A stretch of 64,000 nt of DNA from Roseateles noduli (GTDB lineage: Bacteria; Pseudomonadota; Gammaproteobacteria; Burkholderiales; Burkholderiaceae_C): the NCBI GenBank assembly GCA_002205125.1, contig NIOE01000006.1:372001-436000 (forward strand), read 5' to 3'. A program made the translations under genes and the position numbers. Under the pieces are notes generated by a model that saw only the letters and a list, made by a program, of their open reading frames with translations, was not told the origin of the DNA and did not search any database. Position 1 is the first letter of the stretch. Each line of letters begins with the position of its first letter. This document shows positions 60,205 through 64,000 of this stretch, one piece after another.

Positions 60205-61320
60205 ATGTCCGCGAAGCTGTCCGCGACGTCGTCTTCGACGTCCTCCTCGAACTTGTCCCCCTGGCGCCTGTCCGTCGCACCGATGCTGGACTGGACGACC
60301 GCCGACTGCCGGTACTTCCACCGGCTGCTGACCCGTCACACGCTGCTCTACACCGAGATGGTGACGACCGGCGCGATCCTGCACGGCGACAAGCCGCGGC
60401 ACCTCGATTTCAACGAGCAGGAACACCCGGTGGCGTTGCAGCTCGGCGGTTCGGAGCCGGCCGATCTCGCGGCCTGCGCGAAGCTGGCCGAGCAATGGGG
60501 CTACGACGAGGTCAACCTGAACTGCGGCTGCCCCAGCGAACGCGTCCAGCGCGGCGCGTTCGGCGCCTGCCTGATGGCGGAGCCGGCGCTGGTCGCCGAC
60601 GGGGTCAAGGCGATGCGCGACGCGGTCGGCATCCCGGTCACCGTCAAGCACCGCATCGGCATCGACAGGATCGAGAGCTACGACTTCGTCCGCGACTTCG
60701 TCGGCCGGGTCGCCGACGCGGGCTGCGAGGTCTTCCTCGTCCACGCGCGCAATGCGTGGCTGCAAGGCCTGTCGCCCAAGGAGAACCGCGACATCCCGCC
60801 GCTGCGGTATGAACTGGTCCATCGCCTCAAGCGCGAGTTCCCGCATCTGACGATCGCGATCAACGGCGGCCTGAAGACGGACGACGAGATCGCCGCGCAG
60901 CTCGACCATGTCGACGGCGTGATGATCGGCCGGCAGGCGTATCACGAGCCCTGGCAGATGGCGCAATGGGACCAGCGCTTCTTCGGCGAGGCGCAAGCGC
61001 CGGTCGCCAGCCGCGAGGCGGTCGAGGCGCTGTGGCTGGACTACCTCGACCGGCAGGTCGCGCTGGGACGCCCCTGGTCGCAGGCGATGCGGCACGCGCT
61101 CGGCCTGTGGAACGGGCTGCCCGGCGCGCGCCGCTGGCGCCAGGTGTGGTCGGACCACAAGCTCAAGGCGATGGCGCCGCGCGAGGTCGCGGCGCTCGCC
61201 ACTGCCGCGCGTCTGCAGGCCGCCGAGATCGCCATGCAGCATCCCGCGTTCAAGCCGCCCGTCGATGCATCGACGAACGCGTCGACCCAACCGGCCGCCT
61301 CCACTCCTGTCACGAGCTGA
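60205..61320 (+). CDS. dusA: tRNA-dihydrouridine(20/20a) synthase
   Basis: 371 aa. It shows the Dus TIM barrel with WRLSVAPMLDWTTADCRYF, typical of DusA, then VALQLGGSEPADLA, the catalytic C109 in NLNCGCPSERVQ, TVKHRIGID and VHARNAWLQGLSPKENRD. It reduces U20 and U20a in tRNA with FMN and NADPH. The N-terminal 15 residues are Ser/Thr-rich and probably unstructured. It starts 10 bp after the hybrid kinase gene, but the functions are not obviously linked. Confidence 0.95.
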   Translation: MSAKLSATSSSTSSSNLSPWRLSVAPMLDWTTADCRYFHRLLTRHTLLYTEMVTTGAILHGDKPRHLDFNEQEHPVALQLGGSEPADLAACAKLAEQWGYDEVNLNCGCPSERVQRGAFGACLMAEPALVADGVKAMRDAVGIPVTVKHRIGIDRIESYDFVRDFVGRVADAGCEVFLVHARNAWLQGLSPKENRDIPPLRYELVHRLKREFPHLTIAINGGLKTDDEIAAQLDHVDGVMIGRQAYHEPWQMAQWDQRFFGEAQAPVASREAVEALWLDYLDRQVALGRPWSQAMRHALGLWNGLPGARRWRQVWSDHKLKAMAPREVAALATAARLQAAEIAMQHPAFKPPVDASTNASTQPAASTPVTS

Positions 61321-61345
61321 CCCCGCGACGGATCAGCATCGCACC

Positions 61346-61927
61346 ATGGCGCCGCAGGTCTTCTTCCACTGCTATCCGACGGTGCTCGGCCACTGTGGCA
61401 TCGCGTGGACCGAACGCGGCATCGTCGCCTCGCAGTTGCCGGAGGAGACGCCGTCCGTCACGCGGGACCGCATGTGGGTGCGCTTTCCCACGGGACGCGA
61501 GGAAGCCGATTTCGAGCGACTGCCCGAAGCGGTGAAGCAGGCCTGCCTCGGCGTGCGTGCGTTGCTGGACGGCGAGCCGCGCGACCTGCTCGAGATCGAG
61601 CTCGACGACAGCGCGGTGCCGGCCTTCGATCGCGAGGTGCTCGCGCTCACGCGGCGCATCCCGGTCGGTCAGACGCTGACCTACGGCGAAGTGGCCACGC
61701 GGCTCGGACAACCCAACGCGGCGCGAGCGGTCGGCCGAGCCGAGGGCCACAACCCGTTCCCGCCCATCGTGCCCTGCCACCGCGTGATGGGCGCGCCGAC
61801 GGCGGGCAAGGCGGCGAACCTGACGGGCTTCTCGGCGCCGGGCGGCGTCGTGACGAAGCTGAAGATCCTCGCGATCGAGGCGCGCGCGACGGGGCAGCAG
61901 GTCGGCGAGCAGCAAGACCTCTTCTGA
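61346..61927 (+). CDS. ogt: Methylated-DNA-protein cysteine methyltransferase
   Basis: 193 aa, starting at MAPQVFFHCYPTVLG; longer in-frame starts overlap dusA. The active site is C144 in IVPCHRVMG, preceded by the helix-turn-helix region LTYGEVATRLGQPNAARAVG and AEGHNPFPP, where family members usually have GxxxNPxxx. It repairs O6-alkylguanine by taking the alkyl group onto Cys. It ends in EQQDLF. Probably the Ogt type, since no Ada-like N-terminal domain is present. Confidence 0.94.
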   Translation: MAPQVFFHCYPTVLGHCGIAWTERGIVASQLPEETPSVTRDRMWVRFPTGREEADFERLPEAVKQACLGVRALLDGEPRDLLEIELDDSAVPAFDREVLALTRRIPVGQTLTYGEVATRLGQPNAARAVGRAEGHNPFPPIVPCHRVMGAPTAGKAANLTGFSAPGGVVTKLKILAIEARATGQQVGEQQDLF

Positions 61928-61973
61928 CCTTGCCGTTCGACGGCGTTCAACGGCGTTCAACGTCGCTGGATGG

Positions 61974-62420
61974 TCACAGCCACCGATCGTTCGGCTGCGT
62001 GCGTTCGTTGTGCTCGGCACCCGTGTTCACCACGCCGCGCGGTTCGACGACCAGGATGTGCGTCTCCTGCGCGGCGCTGGGCTTGTGCTCCACGCCGCGC
62101 GGGACGACGAACAGCTCGCCCGGGCGCAGCGTGACCGCGCCGTCGCGGAACTCCAGCCGCAGCTCGCCGGCCACGACGAGGAAGGCCTCGTCGGTCTCGG
62201 CATGCGCGTGCCACACGAAGTCGCCTTCGACCTTGGCGATCTTGAACTGGTAGTCGTTGATCTCGGCCACCACGCGCTGCGACCACTGCTCATGCAGCAG
62301 CGAGAGCTTGTCGGCGAGGTTGACGGCGCGGTAATCCCGAAGCGGGGTCGGCGTGGGGGCAGTCGTTGTCAGGGCGCTCATGGCGTTGAAGGCGGTCTGT
62401 GCCTGGAAGTCAGTCGGCAC
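61974..62420 (-). CDS. Cupin-domain protein
   Basis: 148 aa from 62420; an internal ATG at 62381 (MSALTTTAP) would give 134 aa, and neither has a strong ribosome-binding site. The cupin_2 fold is clear: FVWHAHAETDEAFLVVAG with metal His and Glu, then LRPGELFVVPRGVEHKPSA with the third His. Small cupins of this type often act as dioxygenases, isomerases or sensors. It lies 46 bp after the AraC gene on the same strand, so it may be its target or co-transcribed. Confidence 0.87.
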   Translation of the reverse strand: MPTDFQAQTAFNAMSALTTTAPTPTPLRDYRAVNLADKLSLLHEQWSQRVVAEINDYQFKIAKVEGDFVWHAHAETDEAFLVVAGELRLEFRDGAVTLRPGELFVVPRGVEHKPSAAQETHILVVEPRGVVNTGAEHNERTQPNDRWL

Positions 62421-62466
62421 GCCATCTTGGCGACCGTCGCGCAGCGCGTCTTGAACGATCGTGCGT

Positions 62467-63306
62467 CTAGATCGTCTCGGCCCTGCCTGGCAGGCTCCTG
62501 CCCGACATGCGCAGCCACCGCGCCGGCGTGACGCCGAAGGCCTTCGCGAACTGGCGCGTCAAGTGGCTCTGGTCCGCGAAGCCGGCGTGGGCGGCGCACT
62601 CCGCGAGCGGCTGTCCGGCGAGCATCAACCGGCGCGCGAGATCCAGGCGCCGCAGCGTCAGATAGCGGTAGGGGCTGGTGCCGAAGCTGGCGCGGAAGTC
62701 GCGCGAGAGACTCCATCGATCGCGCCCCGCGGCCTCGGCGAGTTCGTCCAGCGTCACGACGCTGTCGAGCCGGTCGTCCATGAGTTCGCGCGCGACGAGC
62801 GCGGCGCGGTAGTCGCCGCGCATGGGCCGCGGCGTCGAGCCGGCCGCGAGCTGCAAGGCGGTGGCGAGTTCCAGCAACCCGTCGTCCTGCTCCAGCGCAT
62901 CGAGCGGAGCGGTCAGCTGCGTCAGCAGCGCGCGCGTCGCGCGGGCGAGTCGGGGATCCGTCGACACGCCGCCCGGCACGAAGGGCAGGGCGACGCCGCC
63001 CAGCATCTCCTGCAGCCGGGCCGGCGCCAGGTACAGCATGCGGTAGCGGAACCCGGCGTCGGTGCCCGCGTGCCCGTCGTGCAGTTCGTCCGGATGCAGC
63101 ACGACCGTGTGCCCGGCCAGGCTGTGGCGCAACGACGAGCGATAGGTGAAGGACTGGACGCCGCTCAGCGTGCTGCCGATGGCGTAGGTGTCGTGGCGAT
63201 GCGGGGTGTAGGCCTCGCCATGAAAAAAGGCCTCGAGTCGATCGAGGCCGTCCTGGCCCGCGCCGTGGCGCACCCAGTCGGTGTCCGCGGCGCCGGCGTG
63301 CGTCAT
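62467..63306 (-). CDS. AraC-family transcriptional regulator
   Basis: 279 aa, starting at MTHAGAADTDWVRHG. The N-terminal AraC-binding (cupin-like) domain has AYTPHRHDTYAIGSTLSGVQ and GHTVVLHPDELHDGHAG. The C-terminal double helix-turn-helix includes LDELAEAAGRDRWSLSRDFR and PLAECAAHAGFADQSHLTRQ, then FGVTPARWLRM. It probably controls a nearby transporter or the cupin gene downstream; no amino-acid exporter of the kind often paired with this regulator group is visible. Confidence 0.92.
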   Translation of the reverse strand: MTHAGAADTDWVRHGAGQDGLDRLEAFFHGEAYTPHRHDTYAIGSTLSGVQSFTYRSSLRHSLAGHTVVLHPDELHDGHAGTDAGFRYRMLYLAPARLQEMLGGVALPFVPGGVSTDPRLARATRALLTQLTAPLDALEQDDGLLELATALQLAAGSTPRPMRGDYRAALVARELMDDRLDSVVTLDELAEAAGRDRWSLSRDFRASFGTSPYRYLTLRRLDLARRLMLAGQPLAECAAHAGFADQSHLTRQFAKAFGVTPARWLRMSGRSLPGRAETI

Positions 63307-63331
63307 GGCAGGCTCAACGGACTCGGGAGGC

Positions 63332-64000
63332 TCAGTCCCAGGGCGCCGCTTCGGCGGCGAGGTCCTCGTCCTTCGCGGGCGAGGCCGTCTTCGACGACTT
63401 CGATGCCGCGGCTTCAGAGGTGGATGCCGAGGCTGCCGGCTTGGGCGACGCGCCGCCCGGGGCATGTTCGGCCGCGATCTTGGCCGACTGGCCGATGAAG
63501 TCGAGCTCGCCGCCCAGGCCTTCGATCATGTCGGGGATCAGCTGCGCGAGTTCGCCGGTGGCGAGTGCCGCGTCGACGTCGAAGGCCTCGTCCTTGGCCG
63601 GCTTGTCGCGGCCGTCGAACACCACGTCCAGGAACTTGATGCCCTTGATCTGCATCGTGTCGGTGAGCGTGAAGGAGACGCGCTCCTTCCAGGTCATGGC
63701 CAGGCGAGTCGGCATCTTGCCGCTGGTCAGGTGCGCCTTCACCTCGTCGGTGTCCAGGTGGTGGCGGGCGTATCGCACGGCGGCCTTCATCTCGTCGGCG
63801 GCCTTGAGTTCGCAGTCGCGGTCGATGACGAAGTCCGCGGGCGGCACGCCGTCCATCAGCCACGCGGCCATGCAGGCGGCCGGCGATTCGGCGCTCTGCA
63901 GCAGGTGCAGGTTGATCGACGAATCGGCCTTCACCAGCAGCGTGATCAGCTCGTCGGCCTTGCCGATCGAGCCTGCGTCCACCATCAGGAAGCCCTGCTT
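63332..64000 (-). CDS. rdgC: Recombination-associated protein RdgC (C-terminal part)
   Basis: 222 residues are visible; the frame is open through the right edge, reading KQGFLMVDAGS. The RdgC family is recognised by INLHLLQSAESPAACMAAWL, DFVIDRDCELKAADE, VKAHLTSGKMPTRLAMTW and MQIKGIKFLDVVF. RdgC binds DNA as a ring-shaped dimer and limits RecA activity. The tail after residue 170 of this part (Ala/Ser/Lys-rich: SASTSEAAASKSSKT) is not conserved and ends in AAPWD. The N-terminal third lies outside the window. Confidence 0.95.
   Translation of the reverse strand, partial: KQGFLMVDAGSIGKADELITLLVKADSSINLHLLQSAESPAACMAAWLMDGVPPADFVIDRDCELKAADEMKAAVRYARHHLDTDEVKAHLTSGKMPTRLAMTWKERVSFTLTDTMQIKGIKFLDVVFDGRDKPAKDEAFDVDAALATGELAQLIPDMIEGLGGELDFIGQSAKIAAEHAPGGASPKPAASASTSEAAASKSSKTASPAKDEDLAAEAAPWD

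Overview
This 64 kb window is very GC-rich and gene-dense. Codon use, gene families and neighbourhoods (a ribF-ileS pair, an isolated lspA, CstA/YbdD, a PEP-CTERM protein, many hybrid histidine kinases) point to a chromosome of Burkholderiales. A Roseateles/Mitsuaria-like relative is my best guess, but this rests on gene style and not on a marker gene. I saw no rRNA, tRNA, CRISPR array, insertion sequence or phage gene.

Layout. 0-9.5 kb: a sensor kinase and a degenerate GGDEF protein, two EamA exporters, an atypical short-chain dehydrogenase, a quinone oxidoreductase, a PAS histidine kinase and lspA. 9.5-14.2 kb: a Cache histidine kinase, a NarL-type regulator, cstA and its small partner, probably one nutrient-sensing and uptake unit. 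14.4-17.1 kb: a hydroxypyruvate-isomerase-like protein and a secreted trypsin-like protease. 17.2-23.2 kb (minus strand): ileS, ribF and a hybrid kinase. 23.4-28.6 kb: an accessory patch with three paralogues of a protein-tyrosine-phosphatase-like family that have lost the catalytic Arg, surrounding rsuA. 28.6-35.2 kb: a P1-family peptidase, a DUF3617-like protein, two acyl-CoA dehydrogenases, isoaspartyl peptidase and an enoyl-CoA hydratase-type hydrolase. 35.4-55.9 kb: two TonB receptors (the second under a clear Fur box), a PHP/PPIase/HupE/2OG-oxygenase/spermidine-synthase-like cluster, a Roadblock protein and a penicillin/AHL acylase-type lipoprotein. 55.9-64 kb: a small conserved protein, a MEDS sensor with a hybrid kinase, dusA, an alkyltransferase, a cupin protein, an AraC regulator and the C-terminal part of rdgC.

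Two systems stand out. (1) Between 37.5 and 55.9 kb there are three dispersed copies of the same two-gene cassette: an unrecognised 178-216 aa protein (A) followed at once by a HEPN-like protein of 128-136 aa (B) with an R-x6-H motif at the same residues in all three. Each cassette has a collinear, gap-free leader of about 96 bp, with matched stems, two TCGACA-like boxes 20 bp apart, and a hairpin whose sequence differs but whose position is kept. This looks like a mobile or duplicating toxin-antitoxin- or defence-like unit with its own control region. (2) In two of the three pseudophosphatase-like paralogues, the C-terminal tail carries a SILK motif followed by an RVxF motif, the order used by eukaryotic regulators that dock on protein phosphatase 1. 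That suggests host-directed effectors, although no secretion system is visible here.

The window also contains several long intergenic inverted repeats (25-29 bp arms) that look like a palindromic element family of this genome.
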